A DNA stretch of 64,000 nt. Origin: Rattus norvegicus. Lineage: Eukaryota > Chordata > Mammalia > Rodentia > Muridae. Location: assembly GCF_036323735.1 (NCBI RefSeq), contig NC_086020.1, positions 86,491,710-86,555,709 of the forward strand, read 5' to 3'. Position numbers and translations under genes: made by a program. Below the pieces are notes generated by a model. It worked only from the letters and a program-made list of their open reading frames with translations. It was not told the DNA's origin and made no database searches. Below are positions 43,204 through 55,294 of this stretch, piece after piece; position 1 is the stretch's first letter, and every line of letters begins with the position of its first letter.

Positions 43204-43609
43204 TGTATTCTGTTGGTGGTGCTTGTATCTGCGACTCCTTGTCTCTTCCTTTGGTTTTCTATATCCAGGGTTGACTCCCTGTGTTCTTTCTTCATTGCTT
43301 CTATTTCCATTTTTTAATTCTTTCAACTGTTTGATTGTGTTTTTCTGGAATTCTTTCAGGGATTTTTGTGATTCCTCTCTATAGACTTCTACTTGTTATT
43401 TATGTTTTCCTGCGGGAAACTCTAAGGGAGTTCTTCCTGTCTTTCTTGAAGTCCTCCAGCATTATGATCAAATATGATTCTAAATCTAGATCTTTCTTTT
43501 CTGGTATGTTTGGATATTCAATGTTTGCTTTGGTGGGAGAATTGGGCTCTGATGATGCCATATAGTCTTGGTTCCTGTTGCTTGTGTTCCTGTGCTTGAC
43601 TCTTGCCAT
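43204..43609 (-). pseudogene. L1-C ORF1 N-terminal half
   Basis: ATG at 43607-43609 with MARVKHRNTSNRNQDY, then coiled-coil sequence. The frame breaks near 43400-43420, where three bases 'gga' are out of place relative to other copies. It continues on the other side of the ERV at 38029. Confidence 0.85.
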
Positions 43610-44175
43610 CAGACTGTCTCTGGTGTTACTTTGTTCTGCTATTTCTGACAGTGGCTAGACAACTCTATAGGCCTGTGTGTCAGGAGTGCTGAAGACCTGT
43701 TTTCCTGTTTTCTTTCAGCCAGTTATGGGAATAGAGTGTTCTGCTTTCAGGTGTGTAGTTTTTCCTGTCTACTGGTCTTCAGCTGTTCCTGTGGGCCTGT
43801 GTCCTGAATTGACCAGGCAGGTCGCTTGGAGCAGAAAAGTTGGTCTTACCTGTGGTCCTGCAGCTCAAGTTGCTCATGCAGGGTTCCATTTGAGCTCTCC
43901 GTGAGGGCTACAACCAGGAGGGCCTGCACAGCCTTTTCTGGGAGCCCCTGTGCACCAGGGTCCCAGAGGGCATTAGGTGTTTTCCTCTGGAGTCAGAAAT
44001 ATGGGCAGCGTGTATTCTCTTCTGGCTTCCCAGGCGTGTCTGCCCCTCTGAAGTTTTAGCTCTCCCTCCCACAGGATTTGGGTGCAGAGAACTGTTGGTC
44101 TGGTCCCTTCAGGTCTGGGCGGTGTCTGGAGCGGGAGGGGGGTACCTGCAGCTCCATTGCCCCTCTCCCAATTCA

Positions 44176-46210
44176 ACTTTTAAACAGACCTATCCTGAGC
44201 AATTGTCAATTTTGTATGGAAAAGAAAAAACCCAGTTCAGCTTAAACAAACCTGAACAATAAAAGAACTTCAGCATGAATCATCATCCTAGACACAAAGC
44301 TGTACTATAACACAATAGTTAAGAAAGCTGTATATTGGGGTTGGGGATTTAGGTCAGTGGCAAGGCCCTGGGTTCGGTCCCCAGCTCCAAAAAAAAAAAA
44401 AAAAAAAAAAAAAAATAGAAAAAGAAAAAAAAAAAGCAAGGAAAAAAAAGAAAGCTGTATAATATTTGTATGCAAACAGAAAAGTTGATCAACAGAATTG
44501 AATTAGACACCAAGAAGTGAACCCATACACCTTTGGACTATTGATTTTTACCAAAACATTGAAAACTGTTCAATGGAAATTGAACACATTTTCAGCAAAT
44601 ATTGAAATCAACAAATGGATCTCACGAAACCGAAAAGCTTCTGTAAGTCAAAGGACAGTTTTAATATGACAGACAGCAACCTATAGATTGGGAAAAGATC
44701 TTTACCAACTGTATATCTGACAAAAAAATAAATGTCTAAAATTTATAAAAACTTAAGAAGTTAAACACCAAAAAAACCACCACCCAAAATTAAAAATGGG
44801 ACCTAGAGATAAACAAAGAATTCTGAACATAGGCATCTCAAACAGCCAATGATTATTGAACGAAGTGTTCATTCTTTAGTCATTAGGGAAATGTAAACTA
44901 AAACATCTCTGAACTTGCACTTTACAACTGTCAGAATAGCTAAAATAAAAAATTGAAGTGATAGCATATACTAGGGAGTATGTAGAAAAAGAGGAACAGT
45001 TTTTCATATCTGTAAGGCTTTTAAACTTGTATAAACACTCTGGAAGTCAATATGGTGCTTCTTCAGAAAATTGGAAATAGTTCTATCTGAAGATAGAACT
45101 ATACCGTTCCTGGGCATGTAGGCAAATAATGTTCCACCAGACGACAAGGATGTATGCCCTATGATGTTCATAGTAGCTTTACTCTTATAGCTACAAACTT
45201 GAAACAACCAGATGTCTCTCAAATCATGAATGCTTACAGAAAATATAAGTCATTTACAAAATGGAATATTATTCATTAGTTAAAAATAAGGACATCACAA
45301 TTTTTCCAAACAAATAGACAGATCTAGAAAATAACATCCTAAATGAGGTATCCCAGATTCAAAAAGACAAACAAGTTATATAATGGCTGAGAAATTGATA
45401 TAAGTCATAAAGTATAGGATATTTGAGATATACTCCCACAGAGCCAAAGAAGTTAAACAAGAAAGAATGCCCAGGAGAATATGCTTTAGTCTCACTTAGA
45501 ATGTTAAATAAAATATTAATACAAAGGAAAGGGAAGTAGGGACCTGGGTGTGGGAGGCATCGAAAAATGAAGTCAGCAGCCATAATCTGGTGTGGTTAGA
45601 CACACTGGAGACAGGGCTAGAGGGACAGGAAAATGAGTAAAAACCTGCAGCAGCAGAATTTCTGTGGAATTTCTAGGAAACCCCAGAGACGTTCCAGTGG
45701 GAGGTAGGATCCCGGAAACAATGCTGGTGACTTTGTTATGTTTCCAGAAAGGTACCTGGCATAACTGTCTTCTGAGCGGGACACTCTACACAGCAGCTGA
45801 CTGAAGCAGATATAGACACCTATAGGCAAAGATAGAATGGAGGTTAAAGACCCTGATGTAAGAATTATGGGAGGGATTGAAGGGCCAAATGGAATAGAAT
45901 TTCCACAGAAAGACCAAAAATTTCATATAAGCCTTTCCCTTGGGCATGTCTTAAAGTCTTAAAGACTGGGCCAAAAACCGATGCATTTAAGTCTTGGACC
46001 TGGGCTCCCAGCACATAGGAATGCCTTGCCTGTCAGCAATAGAAGAGGATGACCCTAACTCTGCATAGACTTGATGGGTGGTAATATTCCCAGGGCAGTG
46101 CCCAACCATTCAGAGGAGAAGAGGAGGGGGAATAGAGGAAGGACTCTTAAGGGGAAGATGGGTAGTGTGGACAGCATGTGTAATGTAAGTAAATGTAAAT
46201 TTTAATTAAA
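44176..46210 (+). mobile_element. Old L1 3' part, plus strand
   Basis: A strongly diverged sense L1: ORF2 remnants from 'aacaataaaagaacttcagc' (44259) through the Cys-rich region (about 44940-45060), then a long 3' UTR with a polypurine block near 46115-46160 and an A/T-rich end. No frame is open. L1-C abuts its left side. Confidence 0.7.
44335..44447 (+). mobile_element. ID SINE with internal deletion
   Basis: Reads 'ggggttggggatttaggtca', 'gtgg' and then directly 'caaggccctgggttcggtcc', so about 20 bases of the tRNA-like part (the 'tagagcgcttgcctagg' block) are missing. A long interrupted A tail follows. Exact 14-bp TSD aagaaagctgtata at 44321-44334 and 44448-44461. Inserted in the old L1. 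Confidence 0.92.
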
Positions 46211-46224
46211 ATATCTTTTCCATA

Positions 46225-46425
46225 ATTAATTAATAAACTAATTAATTTACAATCCAATATCAGAGTCACTCATCTCCCAGTCCCCCATATCATAGCTCCT
46301 TAGCTACTGTTTTCCCTTCCTTTCTCTGAGAGGGGGAAGCACCCTGTGTTTATCACCCCACCCCACCTTGTCCAATCCCATACTTACACCCAGGTCAGTG
46401 GACTATTAGGCACTTTCCCAATGAA
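46225..46425 (-). mobile_element. Old L1 3' UTR, minus strand
   Basis: 'aattaatttacaatccaatatcagag' followed by 'ctcccagtcccccatat' and 'ctgagagggggaagcaccctg' resembles the antisense 3' UTR of older murine L1. It is tail-to-tail with the plus-strand L1 that ends at 46210. Confidence 0.6.
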
Positions 46426-47404
46426 ATATATAGAATGGGGTTCCCAGAAACTAAGAAATCCATTAATTTTGTAATGAGTGTAGAAGGTTTTATGATACTT
46501 TTCAAGCTATAATTTCTTTAAAATGTGATGAGGTGGTGGGTTATTTTTATAGGTTTTGTTTATGACTTTACACAAATTCTTTTGAGATGACTTGTTTGTA
46601 TTCCAGCCTGCCGTAGATTTTAGTAATTAGTCAGGGCTACCTTTCACATGAACCTCTTGTGCCGTCCTAATGTTTTCTGTTTGATTAACACATCTCAATA
46701 TTACCAGTGTTAAAATGATTAATAGAAGAGAATATTGGAACATTGAATGCCTCATGCGTGTATTGAAAACAAAGTATCACCTTCCTGTGGAAATGTAATG
46801 AAATAAGATATTTAGCAATCTACATGTACATCTTTTAAGATTAGTGGATATATTATTGCTATGTGGGTAGTATTTGGCATTTTCTGTTCCTTTATGTCAC
46901 AAATTAATTTCCTTTTGATCACTTCATGTTGATGTATTTCTCCTTAAGGGAATTATCCTGAGATGCCAGGAAATTTAACTACAAAGGACTATCTTTTTTT
47001 AAACAACAAATTTCTCTATTGTTACATGTTTGATGTAATTATGGGCATGTAGAACATGACAGATATGTAGAGACTGGAATGTAACTTTGTCAAGTGATCT
47101 CTCTGCACTCTTTACATGGGTTCTGAATATCAAGTTCAAGTTACCGGCCTTGGACATGATATGCAGATTTTCCACTGAGCATTCTAACTGATGAACAAAC
47201 AACACTGCAGTAATGTACCACAAGTAAATGGTGTATCTCCTTATAAAACTTGAAACAGGACAGTTATCCAACAATTCATTAACAAGGACAATTTGCATAA
47301 TGAATGTGTTTTCATGCCCATACCATAGAGATATTTTCATTTTTTTGCAATTGTATATTTTAAAGAGTAATTATAAACACTTGTAATTTTAATATTTTCA
47401 TAAA

Positions 47405-47790
47405 TATATTCTGAACAACAAATCAGTTCCAGATATACGGCTCAGTGCTAAAGGTGGTAGTTGCTAAGCCTGGTGATTTGACATAAATTCCTGAGGGAAC
47501 CATATTTTTTTCTCAATAGTATTTCTTTTATTTCTACACTTGAAATATTAAACATTCACATCGATGTACCATCACATTATGAAGTGTTTCTTAAAACCCA
47601 TATGAGGGCCACTGAATTCAGCTACTGGTTACAGACACTTGCTGCTAAGTTTGAGTACTTGTATACGGTCTTTAGAATCTTCTGGAATAAGAGGGAAAAG
47701 GTATACTTGTAATATTGTCTCTTCCTTCCACAAGCAAGCTATGGTGCACAAATATGGACATAATTGTTTTCAAATAGCAGGTATTTAGAA
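47405..47790 (+). mobile_element. Possible old SINE pieces (B4/RSINE1-like)
   Basis: 'cggctcagtgctaaaggtgg' with 'gctaagcctggtgattt', and later 'gttacagacacttgctgcta' with 'tggtgcacaaatatg', resemble murine tRNA-type SINE heads and tails. Highly diverged. Confidence 0.3.
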
Positions 47791-48196
47791 AACCCAGAAA
47801 ATATCCAAAATTTTCAATTAAAAAATAAGATGAAGTTTACAAGTTAACTTTAATGCATTAGGATATTACAAGAACTATCATTGTTCACCAAAACAATAAC
47901 AGTTTCTGCCTGTATCTCTATTAATACATTCATTTGATGATACAAAGATAAATCCATTTAAAAGCATGTCCCTGATTTTGGAAACTTTATTCTAATTTTG
48001 ATCACGCAGATTAATGTGAGTTCATTTGTGCATTGTTTTCTTATTTTCACGGAGTAGTGGAATGAAATATTTCACTTCCATAGTTTGGTAGTTAAGCAAA
48101 TGAATTAAAGTTTAACTATCTGTTAAATAAAACATGACATTTTCTGATAACCTACCGAGTCTTTTCTTTATCCTTCATGACTCATCTTTTTAAATG

Positions 48197-48200
<4 letters not shown>

Positions 48201-48234
<34 letters not shown>
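48201..48234. repeat. (TG)17 microsatellite
   Basis: Uninterrupted TG dinucleotide run. Confidence 0.98.
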
Positions 48235-48235
<1 letters not shown>

Positions 48236-50561
48236 TAAACTCATATGAAAACCAGAAGGGAGTATTCAGATTATTTTATGTGATTTAGATCCAGTAAAAT
48301 GTGTTCTTGTGCAAATTCATATCCTCATGACATCACTAAGTATTAGCGCTGTGCTTATTGTACTTAGTTCTACCACGTATTTATAATGGACTTTCCTATT
48401 TTTACAGCTGAGTTGCCAACAGGAGGACTCCTTACATTCGTAATGTGTCTTGTAGTGATATACTGTGAAGTGCCTAAATCATTCCTAAATGGAAGACAAA
48501 TATATTTAAATTAATTCACACTTGTCAGAATCAAGGGAATTATTGAAATGTTGTTGTCTAATCTATTAACTAACAAATTTGAGAAACAAACTTTATTTAC
48601 TGGTAATATCCTAAATAGTGGTGGAGTGATCTGAAAAATTCTTTGACATCAGAAATTCAATATCCAGATTCAGAAAGCTGCTGTAGTTGAACATAAACTT
48701 TCTTTCACAGCAGGATAAGAATAAGGTTAGAAAAAGTAAAACCCCACATCCTATAAATGGATGACTGTTGATATGATTTTAAGCCTCAATCTGTAAATAA
48801 TTTAGAAAGTTTGTATAAGATTTGGTTGAGTGTGAATCAAAAGAGTTAATTCTTGGATACAGTGACAAAGAAAGGAAATCATTTGGATTTACTTGAACTG
48901 TGTCTACACTGCAGGAATTCCCTGGAGCATACAGTGGACATCTGGCACCTATAATGATCGAAAAATAGATCTATCACTAAAAAGATGTTCTTTGTATAAT
49001 TGGAACGAAAAGATCCCATATGCAAATAAAATAGAGGACGGTTCCACAATTGCATGCTTGCTGAAGCCATCTTTGGTTTTCTAGAGAGTATTTCATAAGT
49101 TTTCCTTTACTTTAAGACACCCATAGTTTTTGAAAGTAGTGACCATCCTTAATAGTTTCTGTTGTTTACTAGTTTGTGTGTTTACAGTGTAGAGTCAAGG
49201 CCTATCTGATCTAGTAATAAATATGGAAATAAGGAGGTCTTGCATTCCAAGAGTTTTGTGTGCTACTGCTGTTAGAGTATGGGGGAAAATTGAAAGACTA
49301 GTGCATATTCTAAGCAGATGAATTTTTGAGGTTGTTAAAAATGTATGTGTTATTTCTATCTCACAGTGGAAGAATGATTGGAGATGCAGTAAGTTCATGT
49401 CCTCCCATTAACACCACCTATAAGAAAGGTTGGCCTGTCATGAGAAGTGATTTTGAAAACTTACAATGTAAAAATCTAAAGAACTGCTACATTGGTTGGA
49501 ACAAGGTTGAACTTCCATCTTCTCACCTTGTAAATTCTGAACCAAGATCATATGGGACACTCAATTTTTGGTGATAGAAAGTAACCAGGGAAAGTAACTC
49601 CAAATTTCTGGGCAGCACTGAGTGTAGGAGACATGGGGGAATACAATGTCGCATTATACATGGTTTGCCCAAATGGGCAAATGTTAGACTGCAGAGATTG
49701 TGTAAGATGCATGAAAGATAGTTTCCTACTCCTCAGACATTCGCAGTCTTGGTTCTTTTATATTTCCCTTTTAGAATTCCATAGAAAACATGCCTTTTTA
49801 TCTTGCATAAATTTTCATGCACTACAGTTTTAACCCTAGATACAAAGGGAATACACCTTACTCTTTTAATACAAATCATTCTGTATACTATACAAGATGA
49901 ACAAGTACTTAATGTTGTCCAAGTTACAAAATTATGTCAACTAGAATCGATTTCTACAAGAGAAGACAGGCCTTCTTGCCGGTCCCTTAAGTACTGAATC
50001 AGGAATATCCCTAAATCTGTTGTCTGTCTTTGGTGCCTATTCCCCAAACTGAGCCACCTTGTCAATTCTCAGAGGGAAAGAATGTGCCTGGTCCTACAAT
50101 AACATGATGTGTTTGTGTGGGATGATGTTGGGTGTGGAGTCTACACCTTCTGTGAAGAGAATGGACAGAGGGTCAGGGGGATTGTGTGAATGAGGGCAAC
50201 TGGAGGAGGACATGCCACAATTGGTATATAAACCAAAAAAATAAATTAATAAGAAAAGGAAAACCAAAGACATTTGTTTCTGGGGCCACTATAAAGAGCC
50301 TTTTGATTACTAACAAGATCTTTCCAAATTATTTTCACCTTCTGCATGGGAGAAAGTTGAGATCAGTATAATTATGAATAAGACTAGGTACAGCATAGTG
50401 ACCTTTAATTCTTGAATAACAAAGTGCCTTTGACTCTCAAGTCCTGGAATCAATGGCATTTGTGACCATGCTTGGCAATATTTACTGTTAAAGATGAATT
50501 TATCGGTACCAAAGGCAGACACCTAAAATGACCTTGAATGTTCCTTTTCCTCTGTGTTATT

Positions 50562-50564
<3 letters not shown>

Positions 50565-50619
<55 letters not shown>

Positions 50620-50661
50620 CGTGCGTGGGTGCGTGTGTGTGCGTGCGTGCGTGTGTGTGTG
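50565..50661. repeat. (TG)n/(CGTG)n microsatellite
   Basis: About 50 bp of TG repeats grading into interrupted 'gtgc/gtgcg' units. The tract encodes only Val/Cys repeats, so open frames through it are not genes. Confidence 0.97.
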
Positions 50662-50884
50662 TTGTGGTCTTCCTGAATATGTGTCTCAAGTGCTGGCTTT
50701 AGAAGAATGAACTACCATACCCAGCATTGAAAATGAGTTTTATGGTGCCAGTTGTGCTTCTTTTCTCTTCCTTTCTTTATTTTACTCACTTTCTTTTTTT
50801 AGAAAAAGAATTTGTGTCATTATATTATGTGTAAAAATGTTTTGACTATTTATGAATTTTTTTCATCAACCACACCCTGTGAAT

Positions 50885-50995
50885 TTATACCTGCTTAGGA
50901 GTTCAGGTATGGTGTCAGAACCACAGGAACTGGAGTAACAGATAATTTTGAGCTGTTGTATATACTGGGGACAGAAACTAGGTTTTCTCAAAAAA
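50885..50995 (-). mobile_element. SINE remnant (B3/B2-like), minus strand
   Basis: 'gaactggagtaacagataat' followed by 'tttgagctgttgtatatactggggacagaa' resembles the reverse complement of a B3/B2-type SINE body. Diverged. Confidence 0.5.
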
Positions 50996-52315
50996 ATCTT
51001 CAGTATTCTTCATTGAAGAGATGTATTCCATCCAAGTTTTCTAGTTTTGAAAATGTTTCAAGTCCAAGAAAGCCTTAGTCACTAGGGAGTGAGATACCCA
51101 CTGCTCATAAATGAGTAGCACTCTTCTCCAGTTGGTAGAATTACCCTTCAGCAAAGATAAGTCTAACTGGCTCTCTAATTCAAACTGATAAACCCTGAAT
51201 CCAAAGGAACACAACCAACAAAAACAAGATTAAGCAGGTTTCCATTTTATATTACAGCATAGATATTCATTCCTAACTTACAAGAAGTATGAAGTGAAAA
51301 ATTTGGGAAGGCATGGAGGGAGTGCAAGGAAAGTGAAAGGTAATATATTTTAATCAAAAAAGTATAAAACTAAACAAATTTAAGAGAAATGACAGAGAAA
51401 TGACTCAAATTTTAAATCAGGTGTTGCTGGGTTACCTTTTTAACAATATGCTCTGATTCCAGTTGCTGGGATTTTCTTAAACACTACTTGTGAGGTAGTC
51501 ACTGGCCACTTTTTGACTCTATTCCAGTAAAATCAACCTTGATTCAAATAATTTTTGCTTGGGGGGACTAAAACCTCTTTTTCAATTAAGATCCTCTGGT
51601 ACAAGATTCACATGCCAGAGATATTTATTTCTATGCTTCATGCTTTATATTAGGTTTTGAATGACTTTGAGCTAATATGCCCTCAATTGTCCTTGCTTTT
51701 ACATTTTGATGATTTTCAAAGTGGATTTCTTAACTGAGAAAGGGTGGGAATAATGAGAGCTCCATAAGCAACCATTTTCTTTCTTTCTTCTTTCCTTTTT
51801 TTCTTTCTTTCTTTCTTCCTTCCTTTCTTCCTTCCTTCCTTCCTTTCTTCCTTCCTTCCTTCTTTTCTTTTTTCCTTCCTTTCTTTTAATATATTACTTT
51901 GGAATTGTTTCTATGCCCTTCTTGCTGCTTTCTGTCTTGACTGTTGTGATGACTAAGATTTGTAGTCAAACTGATTAATTTGGACTTAAGTAACACCCAC
52001 ACAGTTGGGTACACCTGTGAGGACTTTTTCATAATTGAAGCTTTTTAAGTGGGAAGACCTTCCTATAATTTGGACCTTTTGAAATGACAAGATCCTGCTT
52101 TGATCTGGACTACATATTCTGATCCCAGCCTAGATATATAAAAGACATTGACAAAGAACGCTTTCTCTTTATGCCTGCTTATCATTTCTTGGGCTGGCAA
52201 AATAGTTGACTTGCTTTTGAGCCTATTTCTTTGGCATTGTGCTGTACATTGGTGAATAGCTGAGACAGCCAGCTTCTAAACTGAACTATTAGATTCTTCA
52301 ACTTTCACTTCATAC
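50996..52315. repeat. Left copy of an intra-window duplication
   Basis: Aligns in the same orientation with 58355-60540 in several consecutive blocks ('ttttctagttttgaaaa', 'caaccaacaaaaac', 'gtcactggccactttttgac', 'gactttgagctaat', 'tgtcttgactgttgtgatg', 'ccagcttctaaactgaacta'). Roughly 80% identity in blocks. The right copy contains extra inserted DNA. The end block (51940-52310) may belong to a rodent interspersed repeat. Confidence 0.75.
51776..51890. repeat. (TTTC)n/(TTCC)n polypyrimidine tract
   Basis: About 115 bases of interrupted ttcttt and ttcc units, inside the left duplication copy and absent from the right copy. Confidence 0.95.
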
Positions 52316-52339
52316 ACAACTCTTTTAATCTCAAATGTA

Positions 52340-52737
52340 TCATTTTGTTTATTTATTATTTATTTTTCTGTTTTTGATCCAATTGATAAGGTATAATTGC
52401 CCACATAAACATACAAAGCCCGGTTCACATCCATCCCTTAAGAACATTCCTTACAACCTGCACAGTTACAGTGTAGAATCTTAATGTCAGCCTCCACGCT
52501 GTCCCATGGCTACTCTGCTCTCTCCTCCTCTTCCCTCAGACTTTCTCCTGCCCAGCTTTCCTTCTCATCCACTGATAGTTCTCATTCTATCCTGTATTGG
52601 CCCTGACCTGTATTTTACAAATTAAATTGGGAGAAGGTTCTGGTGAAGTCACCTGAGTCCTGAGTATGGGACTAGGTAGCCATCCTTGGGGTAGTGGAAG
52701 TAGCATCAAAATACAGTTAACACCAGGGCAAACCACA
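52340..52737 (-). repeat. LTR of an older ERV, minus strand
   Basis: On the minus strand it begins TGTGGTTTGCCCTGG at 52737 and is preceded by a polypurine tract AAAAAGGGGGAAA (plus-strand 52738-52750). That is the expected order for the 3' end of a minus-strand provirus. The left boundary is approximate. The block 52463-52545 recurs at 20398-20485. Confidence 0.65.
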
Positions 52738-54260
52738 TTTCCCCCTTTTTGTCCAGTCAAAAGGACTTTTCCCTTATATATAAATTGAATATAATCATTA
52801 CCTTTCTACAGTTTATAAAACTTACAATATACTCAACACCTAGTCCATCATTTTTGTCCATTAACTAAAACACCTTGTCATCTATCCTAAAAGACTATAG
52901 TTCTGTATGTGACTTATATCCTGGTTAGAGATCGTATGCTACTTGAAAAACTACCCTTTCAAACGTATTATCTTTCTCAATGTTAAACAGCTTGCATTGT
53001 CTATGAGACTACCAGTCTTCAACCATTTCAGAAATCTGAGAATGACAAAGTATCTATAAACAGTAAGCCTAACATGTCTTTCAGAACTGAGAGGTTTTAG
53101 AGACAAATCTCTAAGAGTACAATCCTCGGTTAGCAACATGTGAGTGCAAGACTTCATCCTTTTGGCCCCAAATCAACTGACAGACTCTTGAAATGCAGAT
53201 TATTGAAGGGGTGATCACCCTGTCTTGGTAGAGCTTATCAGTCAACTATTCTGCATAATTTGTCCTTTTCTGAACAGTATAGTCTGCAGATGAAACAGGC
53301 AGTTTTGTCCAGTTGCTGCTTAGCCACAAAGTATTGCCTCACTTGGAGGTAGAGAAGGTCAACTTCTTCCTTAAATCCACCAAAGGGGAACTGTTAGAAG
53401 CAGATATGTTTCAACAAAAGATAAATAACTTTAAATCTCATATTTTGTAGATTTCTGACGATTTTGAAAAACATCTATCTATATAACATAAATTAGACTG
53501 TTGTTTTTATATCTTAAATGTTATTTCAAAAGTCCTCTCATAAACTCAGAGTCAAGAATTTTCTATTTTGTCCTTAACTCACATGAGTAATCAACTCAGA
53601 AATTTGTAATGGCATCAATAGAAGGATCGGCTCTAAACCTTGTACTTTTAAAACCCTTTGACAAATAAATTATATACCCAGCCTAGCTACTAAATGAGAT
53701 TATGACTGTATAACTCAATCTGTCCAATTCCTCCCTGTTAAATTACAACCATTTCTAAATTCCTCATAAAACAACTTTACAATAACCACTTTCATCCCCC
53801 CAAATGTCCAGGGAATTGGGGTGATGACTCCTCCATAACTTCTTCAATCTCTACATGGACATTGAGTTATTCTTGGGGGTAGGGAGTAGGAAGAATGAAG
53901 AAAATGCTGTAGCTGGATGTGTCCTGACTTGACCCAGCTGAAAGTCCTTGAGATCAGGAATCCAAGTAGGCACACTCTGCAAAACACATCTGTCAAGACA
54001 GAAGTGTAAAATAGAGATATCTTTTTGTCTGATTCTCTTGAATCTAGTTTTTCAGGTGGTCTTCCTTTCTCAAATCTGATCAGTATGACTCTGTGAGGTT
54101 TCCAGAGCCTAATTACACTTTTTAAAAACACAAAGACAAAATATTTCTTGAAAATACTGTGTTGCTTAATCTGTAATCAGAAAAGCTTGTGTCTTCCACT
54201 CTTTCCCAGAGTAATAATTTAACTATAAAAGTCAAAGTCACACCCATTACGGAGATTAAA
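52738..54260 (-). mobile_element. Internal 3' region of the minus-strand ERV
   Basis: Follows the polypurine tract and has the mixed, non-coding character of degenerate ERV interiors. No protein motif was recognised in any frame, and the right boundary before the L1 piece at 54270 is not visible. Confidence 0.4.
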
Positions 54261-54269
54261 CAATTGGAA

Positions 54270-55294
54270 AAAAGGAAGTAAGCTCCCTGCTCCTCAATCC
54301 TGTGGGAGAGAGAGCTCATCGCCCTGACAGGTGGGCACTCCTGAGACTGCAGGGCATGAGAGACCGCCAGTACTGCCCACCCTTGCCCACATCCCTGGCC
54401 CAAGACGAAACTGTACAGGGCATCTGGGAATAGGGAGCTACACTGCCCGGATCTGAAGGGACCCAGTCAAACATCTCCCTGCACCCAAATCCCGTGGGAG
54501 GGAGCACTAGACCTCAGAGGGGCAGACAAGCCTGGGAAGCCAGAGGAGACTACTCTCTGCCCACATTTCTGGCTAGAAAATGCCTAGTGCCATCTGGGTC
54601 CCCTGTGCACAGGGTCCTGAGCGAAGGCAGGGCAGGCCCTTCTGGTTGTTGCCCTCACAGAGAGCTGAAACCCAGCCCTGAGAAGTGACTCTAGGCACAA
54701 GACCAGAGGTAAGACCAACTTTTCAGCTCCAAGTGACCTGCCTGGTGGACTCAGGACACACACCCACAGGAACACCTGAAATCCACTGGACAGGAAAAAC
54801 TACACACCTGAAGCAGAATACTCTGTTTCCATAACTGGCTGAAAGGGAACAGGAAAGCAGGTCTACAGACCCCGACACACAGGCCTATTGGACAGTCTAA
54901 CCAATGTCAGAAATAGCAGAACAAGGTAACACCAGAGACAACTTGATGGGAAGAGGCAAGCGCAAGAGCCCAAGCAACAGAAACCAAGACTGCATGGCAT
55001 CATCAGAGCCCAATTCTCCCACAAAAGCAAACACTGAATATCCACACATCAGAAAAGCAAGATCTAGATTTTAAATCACATTTGATCATGATGATGGAGG
55101 ACTTCAAGAAAAACAAGGAACTCCCTTAGAGAAATGGAGGAAAACACAAGTAAACAAGCAGAAGCAATAGAGAGGAAATTGAAAAATCCCTGAAAGAAAT
55201 ACAGGAAAATACAATCAAACAGGTGAAGGAATTAAAAATGGAAATAGAAGCAATAAAGAAAGGACAAAGGGAGACAACCCTGGCCACAGAAAAC
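54270..55294 (+). mobile_element. L1 5' UTR and ORF1 N-terminus, plus strand
   Basis: Sense L1: 5' UTR monomer blocks to about 54945, then an ATG at 54950 with the GKRKRKSPSNRNQDCMASSEPN-like start, broken soon after by stops and deletions. It ends abruptly in mid-ORF1 ('ggagacaaccctgg' block) at the junction with an oppositely oriented L1. Confidence 0.85.

Larger units (their letters stand above)
32693..44175 (-). mobile_element. L1-C: older full-length-like L1 split by an ERV
   Basis: Minus-strand L1 with 3' end at 32693, decayed ORF2 (33660-37298), ORF1 C-terminal half (37375-38029) and, after a 5.2-kb insertion, the ORF1 N-terminal half (43204-43609) and 5' UTR (43610-44175). It differs visibly from L1-A and L1-B by many substitutions and indels. 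Its last 45 bases are present twice: 32693-32741 and 32749-32795 both read T run, 'tctttattaactt', 'gagtatttctta'-like, joined by 'cctgctg'. Confidence 0.9.
46430..50560. other. Intergenic, no gene seen
   Basis: About 4 kb of AT-rich DNA. The only recognised parts are a (TG)17 microsatellite and faint SINE-like stretches. Short open frames at 46999-47340 (minus) and 49326-49574 (plus) carry no recognisable domain. Confidence 0.5.

Noticed and set aside
50528..50710. Cys/Val-rich 60-codon frame
   Set aside because: Translation of a TG microsatellite.
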